Part shown: piece by piece, positions 26,884 through 34,819 of the stretch
Layout: each line of letters opens with the position of its first letter
Numbering within the stretch: position 1 is the stretch's first letter
NCBI RefSeq assembly: GCF_913776295.1
Contig: NZ_CAJYOJ010000010.1
Coordinates: forward strand, 48,079 to 112,078
Length of the DNA: 64,000 nucleotides
Direction of reading: 5' to 3'
DNA from: an uncultured Pedobacter sp.
GTDB taxonomy: Bacteria; Bacteroidota; Bacteroidia; Sphingobacteriales; Sphingobacteriaceae
Program-made: the position numbers and the translations under genes
The notes under the pieces: model-generated
Told to the model about the DNA's origin: nothing
The model's database searches: none
The model's input: only the letters and a program-made list of their open reading frames with translations

Positions 26884-27492
26884 ATGAGCTCTTATATTAA
26901 CATCTACACCAATTCTTTAACAGACGATCTTATCCCAACAATTTTAAAACGTTTAAATGAACATGAGAACGTTCTGGATATTAATTCCTCTTTTTCATTC
27001 CGGAACCCGAACGGAAGCTTACCGATCGTTTTTAAATGGGACAAACCTACCCTGGCCATATTTAATGAAAATAGCTTAAAATTAAATTTTAGTGTTTCTC
27101 ATAAATCATTTGATTTGAAAGAATACAAGAAAAAGCTTTTTAAAGAGAAAATCATTAAACAGAGTATTGTCCAGAAAATCATTGGCTTATTTAAAAAGAA
27201 AAAAAGGAAAGTTGCAAAACCTGTAAAGCTGAGTGCAACAGTTGAAGCGCAACTACAAAACTACAATAAGGTATTTTCTCTGAAATATCACCCGGGAGAT
27301 GTGTTCGAAAATCATTTTGCAACATTAATTGGCGCAATTATCACCGAATTAACCAATGGCATTTGTCATTTTACTCAGGCAAATGCGTGGTATAACGCTC
27401 AAGATGTACTGAGAGAATCGTTAGTTAATTTATATACACTGGAAGAATTGCCTAACCATATCAACAAAAATTCGGTAGCGGTTGCGAGCTAA
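26884..27492 (+). CDS. conserved-looking protein of unknown function
   Basis: The 202-residue product has no signal peptide. A lysine-rich stretch at about 79-118 (KKKLFKEK, then GLFKKKKRKV) divides a beta-rich start from a C-terminal helical part. The basic patch could bind nucleic acid or a membrane surface, but this is only inferred. No family was recognised, and it stands alone. Confidence 0.65.
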   Translation: MSSYINIYTNSLTDDLIPTILKRLNEHENVLDINSSFSFRNPNGSLPIVFKWDKPTLAIFNENSLKLNFSVSHKSFDLKEYKKKLFKEKIIKQSIVQKIIGLFKKKKRKVAKPVKLSATVEAQLQNYNKVFSLKYHPGDVFENHFATLIGAIITELTNGICHFTQANAWYNAQDVLRESLVNLYTLEELPNHINKNSVAVAS

Positions 27493-27512
27493 AATATCAG
27501 AATCCTAAGATT

Positions 27513-27610
27513 AATCGTCATTTCGAGCGGGTGCAGCGAATTCGAGAAAACTATAAAAATCAATCTCTAGTTCCATTTCACCCGAAAGCTGTCCGATCGA
27601 GATGACGATT
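27513..27610. repeat. 98-bp MITE-like inverted-repeat element
   Basis: The ends AATCGTCATTTCGA and TCGAGATGACGATT match as a 14-bp inverted repeat with one mismatch. Related ends (CGAAATGACGG) occur repeatedly in the repeat island at 47.8 and 48.2 kb. It carries no gene and lies 21 bases after the preceding stop. Confidence 0.65.
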
Positions 27611-27882
27611 TTCTACTCAAACGGCCACATCATCAGGCCTGATCACAGAACCGAGTGCTATCAACTGCATTTTCGGCACCTTAAAATACCTGTCAAATCA
27701 GTAAACATTTCCGGATAAAACTTGTTAATAAATCTATTAAAAAGAAATCTACCAGCGCGGTTTCTCATAACCTCTATGCAATATTACAGCAGCAGAACTT
27801 GCAAGCTTAATAGATCTTTTTAATATTATTGCTGTATTATAAGAATAATTAATTTATCCGATAACGCTATTAAAGCACAAGT
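27611..27882. other. leader of the carbonic anhydrase gene
   Basis: No gene is visible. The region is AT-rich and must hold the promoter of the gene at 27883. Confidence 0.4.
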
Positions 27883-28509
27883 ATGAATGTAGCAGACGTT
27901 TTTAACAACAACGAAAAATGGATCGCAGAAAAACTGTCAATTGATCCCAACTACTTTACCGAATTATCTAAAGGACAAAGTCCGGAGTTTTTGTATATCG
28001 GGTGTTCAGATAGTCGTGTTACGGCCGAAGATTTAATGGGTATACAACCCGGGCAGGCTTTTGTGCACCGGAATGTGGCCAACCTGGTAAACAACGTAGA
28101 TTTAAACGTGATGACGGTTTTGAATTATGCTGTTCGCCACTTAAAAGTAAGCCACATTGTAGTTTGCGGCCATTATAATTGCGGAGGTGTTAAAGCTGCC
28201 ATGCAGCCTGCTGATATGGGCATATTAAATCCATGGTTAAGGAATATCCGCGATGTTTACCGTATCCACAAAGAGGAATTAAATGCCATTGAGGATGAAG
28301 GCGCCCGCTACAACAGACTGGTAGAATTGAATGTTCAGGAACAATGTGTTAACCTGTTAAAAACCGCAGCGGTACAGCAAGCCATTACCGAACGCGGAAT
28401 AACCGTTCACGGATGGGTTTTCGATATCCATACCGGTAAATTAATCGACCTTAAAATCGATTTCGAAAGTATTTTGAAGGATATTAAGGAGATTTATAAT
28501 CTTTATTAA
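27883..28509 (+). CDS. beta-class carbonic anhydrase
   Basis: The 208-residue protein carries all beta-class zinc ligands: Cys41 in GCSDSR, His97 and Cys100 in CGHYNCGG, with the Asp43-Arg45 dyad that gates the active site. It interconverts CO2 and bicarbonate in the cytoplasm and supplies bicarbonate for carboxylation reactions. Length is normal, and the gene is transcribed alone. Confidence 0.95.
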   Translation: MNVADVFNNNEKWIAEKLSIDPNYFTELSKGQSPEFLYIGCSDSRVTAEDLMGIQPGQAFVHRNVANLVNNVDLNVMTVLNYAVRHLKVSHIVVCGHYNCGGVKAAMQPADMGILNPWLRNIRDVYRIHKEELNAIEDEGARYNRLVELNVQEQCVNLLKTAAVQQAITERGITVHGWVFDIHTGKLIDLKIDFESILKDIKEIYNLY

Positions 28510-28579
28510 GGCTAAGCGTTTGGTGTAAAGCGCTTGCCGTTCGAAAACGCGTAAAACCTTTACAGCTTTCGAAATAAAT

Positions 28580-28610
28580 AAGAAGTCAAGTTTCAAAACT
28601 TGACTTCTTG
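28580..28610. repeat. hairpin family H, copy 1 (AAGTCAAGTTT stem)
   Basis: GAAGTCAAGTTT pairs with AAACTTGACTTC around a very small loop. The same stem is found at 39541, 59355 and 60198, the last two flanking the RAYT gene at 59440. Here it lies between the convergent carbonic anhydrase and kduD genes and may also stop transcription. Confidence 0.85.
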
Positions 28611-28679
28611 AAATATAACTCATAAATGTCGACTCAGGACTAAAGACTCCAGACTAAGGACTCCAAACTCATAACTTAC

Positions 28680-29444
28680 CTACCTTCCCATCCAACCCCC
28701 ATCAACGGTTAAAATCGTTCCGTGTACGTAATCGCTGGCTGCTGAAGCCAGAAATATGGTTGGTCCTTTAAAATCTTCTGGTGTTCCCCATCTTCCGGCC
28801 GGGATACGTGATAATATTGAGGTACTCCTGTCCTGATCTTCACGTAAGGCAGAGGTATTATCGGTTGCAATATATCCAGGCGCAATTGCATTAACATTTA
28901 CCCCTTTTGACGCCCACTCATTTGCGAAAGCTTTAGTTAAAGACGCGATCGCACCTTTACTCGCTGCATAACCAGGTACGGTAATACCACCCTGAAAGGA
29001 GAGTAACGATGCCGTGAAAATGACCTTTCCACTTCCTCTTGCAATCATTTCCCTGCCTATTTCTCGCGTTAAAATAAATGGCGCTGATTGGTTTACAGCA
29101 ATGACCTCATCCCAATACTCGTCTGAATGTTCCGCAATCGGCTGGCGCAAAATCGTTCCGGCGTTATTCACCAAAATGTTGATCACAGGATGATCTGATT
29201 TTACCTGAGCCGCAAAAGCTAAAGTATTTTCGCGTTTACCAAAATCGCACTGGTAGGCATAGAATTTTCTACCTAGTGCTAAAATTTCTTTTTCAATAGC
29301 ACTACCCTGAAGTTCGAGACTTGCAGAAACACCGATAATATCGGCCCCTGCTTCGGCCAAAGCCAAAGCCATCGCTTTGCCTATTCCTCTTTTACAGCCA
29401 GTAACCAATGCAGTTTTACCTGCCAAATTAAATATGTTAGACAT
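28680..29444 (-). CDS. kduD: 2-dehydro-3-deoxy-D-gluconate 5-dehydrogenase KduD (SDR)
   Basis: The ATG at 29444 gives 254 residues (MSNIFNLAGKTALVTG); the longer frame to 29498 runs into repeat sequence. It is a classical short-chain dehydrogenase with TGCKRGIG at 15-22, NNAG at 93-96, Ser146 and the YxxxK pair Tyr159/Lys163. KduD reduces 2,5-diketo-3-deoxygluconate to 2-keto-3-deoxygluconate, after KduI, in the breakdown of unsaturated uronates from pectin or glycosaminoglycans. The call relies on motif and on direct linkage to kduI, 103 bases upstream. Confidence 0.9.
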   Translation of the reverse strand: MSNIFNLAGKTALVTGCKRGIGKAMALALAEAGADIIGVSASLELQGSAIEKEILALGRKFYAYQCDFGKRENTLAFAAQVKSDHPVINILVNNAGTILRQPIAEHSDEYWDEVIAVNQSAPFILTREIGREMIARGSGKVIFTASLLSFQGGITVPGYAASKGAIASLTKAFANEWASKGVNVNAIAPGYIATDNTSALREDQDRSTSILSRIPAGRWGTPEDFKGPTIFLASAASDYVHGTILTVDGGWMGR

Positions 29445-29460
29445 GATGTTTAAATTCAGT

Positions 29461-29540
29461 TTTGAGATCTCTCCCCGCCTGTCCGTACTGGCGGGCATTC
29501 GTTACGCTCAATCCGATAGCTATCGGATTGAGATGACGGT
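29461..29540. repeat. REP-like repeat between kduI and kduD, with an 18-bp palindrome
   Basis: The block contains the perfect palindrome ATCCGATAGCTATCGGAT at 29511-29528 and a GATCTCTCCCCGCCTGT segment that recurs at about 47790 in the repeat island. It lies inside an operon, so it may act on mRNA stability or partial termination between the two genes. Confidence 0.75.
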
Positions 29541-29547
29541 AAAATTA

Positions 29548-30387
29548 TTATTTCAGCTCGGTAATGGCACAATGGTCCATATCGCCATAATCCAGGTTTT
29601 CGCCGGCCATACCCCAAATAAAAGTATAGTTACTGGTACCTGCTCCTGAATGGATAGACCAGTTTGGCGAAATTACCGCCTGATCGTTTTGCATCCAAAT
29701 GTGGCGGGTTTCTTGCGGCTGTCCCATAAAATGGCAAACACTCTGCCCCGCTGGAACCTCGAAATAGAAATAGGCTTCCATCCTTCTATCATGGGTGTGC
29801 GCTGGCATGGTATTCCAAACACTGCCCGATTTTAGTTCCGTCATCCCCATTTGCAACTGGCAGGTCGGCAAAACACTATTCACCAGAAGTTTATTAATTA
29901 TCCTATGGTTTGCCGTTTCAGGCGTGCCCAATTCTACAACCTCCGCTTCAGCTTTACTCACTTTTTTAGTAGGGTAAGTATGGTGTGCAGGAGCAGAATT
30001 GATGTATAACTTAGCAGCTTCTCCAAGAGTAGCAGATTCAAAAAATACCTCTTTAATTCCCTTGCCTATATATAAAGCTTCTTTATACTCCAGTTCATAT
30101 CTTTCACCATCCGCAGTCACAATTGCTTTTCCACCGACATTGATCATGCCCAGCTCCCTACGCTCCAAAAAGTAATTCGCTTTTAAATCATCAGGGTTTG
30201 GAAGGGCAATTTTCTGATCAACTGGCATTGCACCACCAACAATATATCTGTCAAAATGAGATAAAGTGAGGTTTACCTGGTTGGCTTCAAATACATTTTC
30301 GATCAGGAAGTTCTCCCGCAAAGCTGCGGTATCCATTTGTTTAACTTCCTTGGGGCTTTGGGCGTAACGGCTTTCGAATTTATTCAT
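29548..30387 (-). CDS. kduI: 5-dehydro-4-deoxy-D-glucuronate isomerase KduI
   Basis: The 279 residues match KduI in length and in the cupin zinc ligands His197, His199 and Glu204 (MPAHTHDRRMEAYFY) plus His246 (NWSIHSG). It isomerises 5-keto-4-deoxyuronate to 2,5-diketo-3-deoxygluconate, the step before KduD. The substrate arises from lyase products of pectin or other uronate polymers, which suits the rhamnose-type utilisation locus 7 kb away. A promoter-like box and a palindromic operator lie just upstream. Confidence 0.95.
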   Translation of the reverse strand: MNKFESRYAQSPKEVKQMDTAALRENFLIENVFEANQVNLTLSHFDRYIVGGAMPVDQKIALPNPDDLKANYFLERRELGMINVGGKAIVTADGERYELEYKEALYIGKGIKEVFFESATLGEAAKLYINSAPAHHTYPTKKVSKAEAEVVELGTPETANHRIINKLLVNSVLPTCQLQMGMTELKSGSVWNTMPAHTHDRRMEAYFYFEVPAGQSVCHFMGQPQETRHIWMQNDQAVISPNWSIHSGAGTSNYTFIWGMAGENLDYGDMDHCAITELK

Positions 30388-30440
30388 TGGTTAAAAATTG
30401 AGTTTGAGAGAAAATCAGAAACGGCATCAGATCCTCTCCG

Positions 30441-30448
30441 CAAATATA
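30441..30448 (-). promoter_or_regulatory. -7 box (TAnnTTTG) of the kduI promoter
   Basis: On the minus strand the bases read TATATTTG, a perfect Bacteroidota -7 element, 54 bases before the kduI start. The -33 partner is not clear. Confidence 0.55.
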
Positions 30449-30454
30449 TTTATA

Positions 30455-30469
30455 CGATTATGATAATCG
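30455..30469. promoter_or_regulatory. 15-bp palindromic operator candidate upstream of kduI
   Basis: CGATTAT-G-ATAATCG is a perfect palindrome placed just upstream of the -7 box. The layout suits a LacI- or GntR-type repressor site; no such regulator is adjacent. Confidence 0.5.
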
Positions 30470-30642
30470 GTATGAATACTCAATTTTATCAACTTTTTTT
30501 GTGCAGGGTGCAGCAGCACCTGTCTAAAATTGTCAAAAGGCAGGTCTAAGCGAAAAAGCATTTCAGTAAAGCACCCTTTAATTTCCAGCTAGGTTAACTC
30601 ACTTCCCTTTTACAGAATTATTGTTTCACAAAAAAGTTTTTA

Positions 30643-30729
30643 TCATTCTGTATCTATCCACCTAATTATTGATAGTGGAAGGGTGTTTATATTTTTCTAT
30701 AATGCATCAGGATGTAATGCAGATGCCAT
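30643..30729 (-). pseudogene. tail remnant of a family-A secreted paralogue
   Basis: Translated on the minus strand, these bases read SALHPDAL, a stop, then KNINTLPLSIIRWIDTE. This matches the end of the intact gene at 31226 (SALLYPDTLQKNITTFPLFTIRRMDIE). The CAG codon has become a stop, and nothing upstream of the tail is left. Confidence 0.75.
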
Positions 30730-31185
30730 TTACTGCTTCTCCTTTATATTCACACCATCATCTATCGGAGGGCTGTAAGGAACAAATTTTACTTTATTCG
30801 TCCTGTATTTATTACCGGGCAAAACTTCTGTAATATACAGATCGCAGTAATGATCAAGAGAACGATGATGTTCTGCCGTAATATCCATTAACTCTTTGAA
30901 ACTGATATAAGGGTGAGCCGGCTTTTTCGATACGATTTCTGCTTTCTTGTCTCCATTTTTATTGATGTATGAAAATGTTGCGTAACTCTTATAAGGAGGT
31001 GTACACCTGCAAAAGAATGTAAAGTGATGTTCGAAAAAACTTACCGTTTCGATTTTTAACATTCGATTAGGCAGAGATACATTTATCGTATCTGCTAAGA
31101 AATAAATTTCCCTGTTCGTGTTTTGGGAAAATGCCTCAAAGGTTATAACTAATAGTGAGGCAATTAAAAATAATTTCCCTTTCAT
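30730..31185 (-). CDS. small secreted protein, family B paralogue 1
   Basis: The 151 residues begin with a signal peptide (LFLIASLLVITFEAFSQ). The gene has a paralogue of exactly the same length at 32571; shared features are YFLADT after the signal, the centre YKSYATFSYINK and the conserved end DLYITEVLPGNKYRT with a closing KEKQ. No known family was recognised. It is the last intact gene of the minus-strand array that starts with the HEXXH lipoprotein at 36289. Confidence 0.75.
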   Translation of the reverse strand: MKGKLFLIASLLVITFEAFSQNTNREIYFLADTINVSLPNRMLKIETVSFFEHHFTFFCRCTPPYKSYATFSYINKNGDKKAEIVSKKPAHPYISFKELMDITAEHHRSLDHYCDLYITEVLPGNKYRTNKVKFVPYSPPIDDGVNIKEKQ

Positions 31186-31225
31186 AGTATCATAGGTATG
31201 AAGTTCTTATTCATTAGGAGATTTA

Positions 31226-31738
31226 TCATTCTATATCCATCCGCCTAATTGTAAACAATGGAAAAGTGGTTATATTTTTCTGTAAGGTATCAGGATATAG
31301 CAAGGCAGATACCATCCTTATTAAAGAATTGTTACTTAGAACTATATTATTTTCTGCTGGGTTCTGGCCAGCTTTTGCATTATTTAAGATTAGTATTGGT
31401 ACAATCAAAGTAACAGCACCATCACTTTTAAGTGTCAGTCCATTATAGCTCATTTTCTTTAATTGCAAATAATCGGGGAATACTTTATATCCAATACTAT
31501 CGGTAAACCGGATGTCCTGAACATTAAAAATTTTACCTGCCCTTTTTATCTGAATTCGTAAATTAAAAGCATACACATCTTTTTTAGATCTTAAGAAAGA
31601 TATATCATACTGACGGGCCAGAAATTTCGACATCTCAGTTACAAAGTCAGACTTACCAATCTTCTGATTAGATTGGGCGATGCTTTGTTCTGAAAAAAAG
31701 AATAGAGAGAAAAGCGTAAAAATTAGTTTATATTTCAT
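31226..31738 (-). CDS. small secreted protein, family A paralogue 1
   Basis: The 170-residue product has a signal peptide (LIFTLFSLFFFSEQSIAQ). It shares a core with the genes at 33434 and 34213: (V/M/I)Y(A/S)(F/I)NF-like strand, DSIGYKVFPDYLQLKK and a beta segment TLIVPILIL. The C-terminus differs between members, as if ends have been exchanged. It lies 40 bases before the family B gene at 31185. Function unknown. Confidence 0.7.
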   Translation of the reverse strand: MKYKLIFTLFSLFFFSEQSIAQSNQKIGKSDFVTEMSKFLARQYDISFLRSKKDVYAFNLRIQIKRAGKIFNVQDIRFTDSIGYKVFPDYLQLKKMSYNGLTLKSDGAVTLIVPILILNNAKAGQNPAENNIVLSNNSLIRMVSALLYPDTLQKNITTFPLFTIRRMDIE

Positions 31739-31931
31739 GTTCTTAATATTAAGAGTTTTAAATCCAAACTCCAGGATTAAACGCTATTTCTCAGAATAGA
31801 CATTTGGAAAACTGTTACAAGTTTATAAGTATTACATAGAGCGGCATTCGGACAAAACTAATTGATCATTTTCATACATGAATAATCATGACTTATAAAA
31901 TATGCGTATCAAACTTTCAATAGGAGAAAAT

Positions 31932-32256
31932 CTAGTGTGTAGTGGTCAAATCCGAAATCATGGGTTCAAGAGTAATTTGCCTAAAAAAGATACTCTTATT
32001 CAAATATAGATATCTATTCCTTTTTACGGGATAACTAGGATAAGATTTTGTAGCCTCTTTCAGGTTGTTATACCGTAAAGTTGTATTATACAGATGAAAT
32101 GCAGCATTTGTTGCTTCTTTTAAGCTAATAAGTGGGTTTCCTCTTTCATCTTTATACTTTACTTTATCTTCTGTATAGTTATAACTAAGTATAGGCGTCA
32201 CAATATCTATCTTTTTGCTCTCCTTATAGAAAAAGTTTGCTGTGATTAAGTTTTTT
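31932..32256 (-). pseudogene. truncated, frameshifted family-A paralogue
   Basis: The open part (31932-32201) matches the C-terminal half of the intact gene at 34213: GNPLISLKEATNAAFHLY and the ending EPMISDLTTTH against QPMISDLTTVH. Upstream, KKLNHSKLFL (against KKLDYAELFL) continues in another frame with a stop, so at least one frameshift separates the two parts. The N-terminal half and signal peptide are gone. Confidence 0.8.
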
Positions 32257-32570
32257 TATAAACAATTATGGGCATATATTACCTGTATTGTATAAAACAG
32301 AGTACCTTAGGTTTAATGAGTTTAAAGGTTGGTGTGATACGCTTTCGGCAAAACATCCTGTTAGAATATGATTTGGTACTAGCTTCAATACTAAAACTGA
32401 ATCTATATTATGGAGACCCATAGTTTTATTTATATAACATGAAAAATTGTTATCATCAAAAGACTAATATCAATACGACTATTCACTCATTTCTTATAAA
32501 GTCTAACCTATAATGCATTGCGAAATTGTTTTAATCATATTTTAATACTCCAATATCTGCATCTATTAAA
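32257..32570. other. non-coding spacer with decayed paralogue sequence
   Basis: AT-rich and full of stops in every frame; probably the remains of the front of the family-A pseudogene plus the leader between members. No intact gene. Confidence 0.4.
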
Positions 32571-33026
32571 CTATTGTTTTTCTTTCAATACCATACTATC
32601 TTGAGTAGGTGCATATTGCGGCATTATTTCTACTTTAAACGTTCGATATTTATTTCCTGCTAGCACTTCCGTAATATATAAATCATATATGTCGTTAAAA
32701 TATCGAGTATTTTCTCTAACTAAAGCCAGAAATTCCTTAAGAGAAATATATCTACATCTAGGCTTTTTAAGCTTAACTTCTCCTATCTCCTTCTTTTTAT
32801 CTATCCTACAAGAAAATTCGATATACTTATAGTACGGAGCTTTAAACTCAGTTTGAAAAATAAATGAATAATGAAAAGGGGTTGTCCATTTAATTTCTAA
32901 TATTTTGTTTGGGTTTGATGCATTGGCCTGAAGAGTATCGGCTAGGAAATATAACTTTTTTTTATTTTGCGGAAAGGCTTCGTGAAATAAGAACATCAAA
33001 AACCCTATTATGATTATTTTTTTCAT
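32571..33026 (-). CDS. small secreted protein, family B paralogue 2
   Basis: The start at 33026 (MKKIIIIGFLMFLFHEAFPQ) gives a signal peptide and 151 residues, the same length as the family B copy at 30730; the open frame extends further up to 33254 but that part belongs to an unrelated fragment. Shared features with the paralogue are YFLADT, the YISLKEF segment and DLYITEVLAGNKYRT, with the closing KEKQ. The central part has changed more than the ends. Unknown function. Confidence 0.8.
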   Translation of the reverse strand: MKKIIIIGFLMFLFHEAFPQNKKKLYFLADTLQANASNPNKILEIKWTTPFHYSFIFQTEFKAPYYKYIEFSCRIDKKKEIGEVKLKKPRCRYISLKEFLALVRENTRYFNDIYDLYITEVLAGNKYRTFKVEIMPQYAPTQDSMVLKEKQ

Positions 33027-33375
33027 GGTTCTTTTATTACGTACAATATGTAGGTATTTTTTATTTGCTGCTACATTTTTAAGATTATCGAGATAAAACG
33101 CATCTCGTTCTGCCACGGTAATCCCATACTTAGCAAGCAAATTATTATAAGATCTTTCCAACTTACTTTTATAAATGGCGTATAAATCTAAATTGTTTCC
33201 CAAATAGTTGTATGTTCTTTCACCAGGATAGTTGAAACCATAAATAGCAGCCATTTTGTATTACTTGTCTGTATAAACTGTACCATTAATGTCTTCTTTA
33301 AAATTCGGTTTCTCCCAGCAGTTGAAGCTTGCTTTCAAAAATGCATAAAGAGCTTTTTTCCATTTGTTAATTTAA
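33027..33375 (-). pseudogene. two short coding fragments, probably a decayed gene
   Basis: Minus-strand frames read KWKKALYAFLKASFNCWEK ending in a stop near 33261, then MAAIYGFNYPGERTYNYLG onwards in another frame until the family B start. Both look like real protein sequence but are too short to stand alone. The phrase LLAKYGI resembles GLAKYGI near the end of the lipoprotein at 34820, so they may derive from a lost copy of such a protein; this link is weak. Confidence 0.45.
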
Positions 33376-33433
33376 ATCTCATTAACCAATAAATAAGTGA
33401 CGATCATCATTCGATTACAAAAATGTAGCCCCA

Positions 33434-34024
33434 CTATTTAATGAAATCTGGACCGTGAGCAACCGGCATTTTACTATAGTCAAAAATAACAGGAGCAGCC
33501 AAAGTTATTTTACTAAATACCTTTTGAGCATCAGATTGCTTTCCTGTGTAGATAGCCTTATCATAATAGGGATTGGCATTAAACGTTTTTAACATTTCCA
33601 TTACCAACTGCATATTAATTGAATGTTTTCCGTTTTTAATTTCATTACTGCTTATCGTAAAAATTAATAATGGGATTACCAGAGTTATTTCTTTATCTGA
33701 TCCGGAAATGGATGAATAGTCAATACTATATAATTTTTTATATGAAGGAAAGAACTTATAGGCTGAGCTGTCGTTAGCGAATATCTTAACGGCAATAGCC
33801 TTACCACTTTTTTGTTTGAGAATATGCAATTTAAAATTAAAGGAATAGATTGCGGAACTATCTTTCAAAAAAGCTTGAGGATTACTTTTTATAAAAATAG
33901 AATAAACATTTTTAAGAAAAGACATTTCTCTTGTTTGTTTACTCAAGCTCTCTTGGGCATATAACGATGATAAAGGGCAGCTAATCAAAGTAATTGCTAC
34001 TAGAATAAATCTTTTAAATATCAT
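33434..34024 (-). CDS. small secreted protein, family A paralogue 2
   Basis: The 196 residues start with a signal peptide (LVAITLISCPLSSLYAQ). The family core is visible as IYSFNFKLHIL, FANDSSAYKFFPSYKKL and EITLVIPLLIF. Its C-terminal 70 residues differ from the other members. It lies 189 bases after the family A gene at 34213 in the same direction. Function unknown; no catalytic motif. Confidence 0.75.
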   Translation of the reverse strand: MIFKRFILVAITLISCPLSSLYAQESLSKQTREMSFLKNVYSIFIKSNPQAFLKDSSAIYSFNFKLHILKQKSGKAIAVKIFANDSSAYKFFPSYKKLYSIDYSSISGSDKEITLVIPLLIFTISSNEIKNGKHSINMQLVMEMLKTFNANPYYDKAIYTGKQSDAQKVFSKITLAAPVIFDYSKMPVAHGPDFIK

Positions 34025-34080
34025 TTCATAATATTGTGTACATGAAACTCTTGTTTTTGTTAGTATTTATGGGAGATTTA

Positions 34081-34170
34081 TCATTTTATATCCATTCGCC
34101 TAATTGTAAATAGTGGAAGTGTGTTTATATTTTTCTGCAGCATCATAGAATAACAATGCAGATAGACATC
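34081..34170 (-). pseudogene. tail remnant of a family-A secreted paralogue
   Basis: The minus-strand frame reads LQKNINTLPLFTIRRMDIK and then a stop, nearly the same as the end of the gene at 31226. The preceding SALLFYDA part is in another frame. It sits between two intact family-A genes and points to repeated duplication and loss. Confidence 0.75.
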
Positions 34171-34212
34171 CTCAAAATTAAACTCAAATAAGTCTTCATG
34201 CCCAAGAGGAAT

Positions 34213-34806
34213 TTAATGCACAGTGGTTAAATCGGAAATCATTGGCTGAAGCATAATCTTCCTGATAAAAGAACTTTTATAATATTTTTTATAATCATCT
34301 AAATAAGACGGATAACCAATATTTCCTTCTTTCAGATTGTTATAGGGAAAATCTGTATAAAGATGGAATGCAGTATTAGCAGCAGTTTTCAAACTGATTA
34401 AAGGGTTTCCATCATCGTCCCTGTACTTTATCTTTTTTTCGGTGCGCCCAAATATAAGTATTGGCATAATGATGCTGATTCTTTTTTCTCCGGGAAGAAA
34501 CAGTTCTGCGTAATCAAGCTTTTTTACTTCATTATATTTAGGGAAAAGCCTATATCCTAAACTATCATTTGCTGTAATGCCTGTTACAACTGTTTTATTC
34601 TTTTTCTTTATCACATCTACTGTAAAGTTTATCGCATACATTGAAACGCTATCTTTCAGGATATCACCTGGAGAACTTTTTAAGAATATCTGGATAAAAG
34701 CTTTTTCAAGTGGCGTTAACTTGGGCGTTTGACCATTTGCCACTTTTATAGAAATGCTACATAAAACTATAACAAAGACAATAGCTGATTTACATCTGTT
34801 TTTCAT
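34213..34806 (-). CDS. small secreted protein, family A paralogue 3
   Basis: The 197-residue product has a signal peptide (IVFVIVLCSISIKVANGQ) and the family core MYAINFTVDVI, ITANDSLGYRLFPKYNEVKK and RISIIMPILIF. The C-terminus (GNPLISLKTAANTAFHLY to QPMISDLTTVH) is shared with the pseudogene at 31932. The start lies 13 bases after the stop of the HEXXH lipoprotein, so the two are co-transcribed. A periplasmic partner or inhibitor of that lipoprotein is possible, but inferred from context only. Confidence 0.8.
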   Translation of the reverse strand: MKNRCKSAIVFVIVLCSISIKVANGQTPKLTPLEKAFIQIFLKSSPGDILKDSVSMYAINFTVDVIKKKNKTVVTGITANDSLGYRLFPKYNEVKKLDYAELFLPGEKRISIIMPILIFGRTEKKIKYRDDDGNPLISLKTAANTAFHLYTDFPYNNLKEGNIGYPSYLDDYKKYYKSSFIRKIMLQPMISDLTTVH

Positions 34807-34819
34807 TTATATATATTAT

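Noticed and set aside
29445..29498. Longer N-terminus of KduD starting at 29498
   Set aside because: The extra 18 residues translate the REP-like repeat; the ATG at 29444 gives the normal SDR start.
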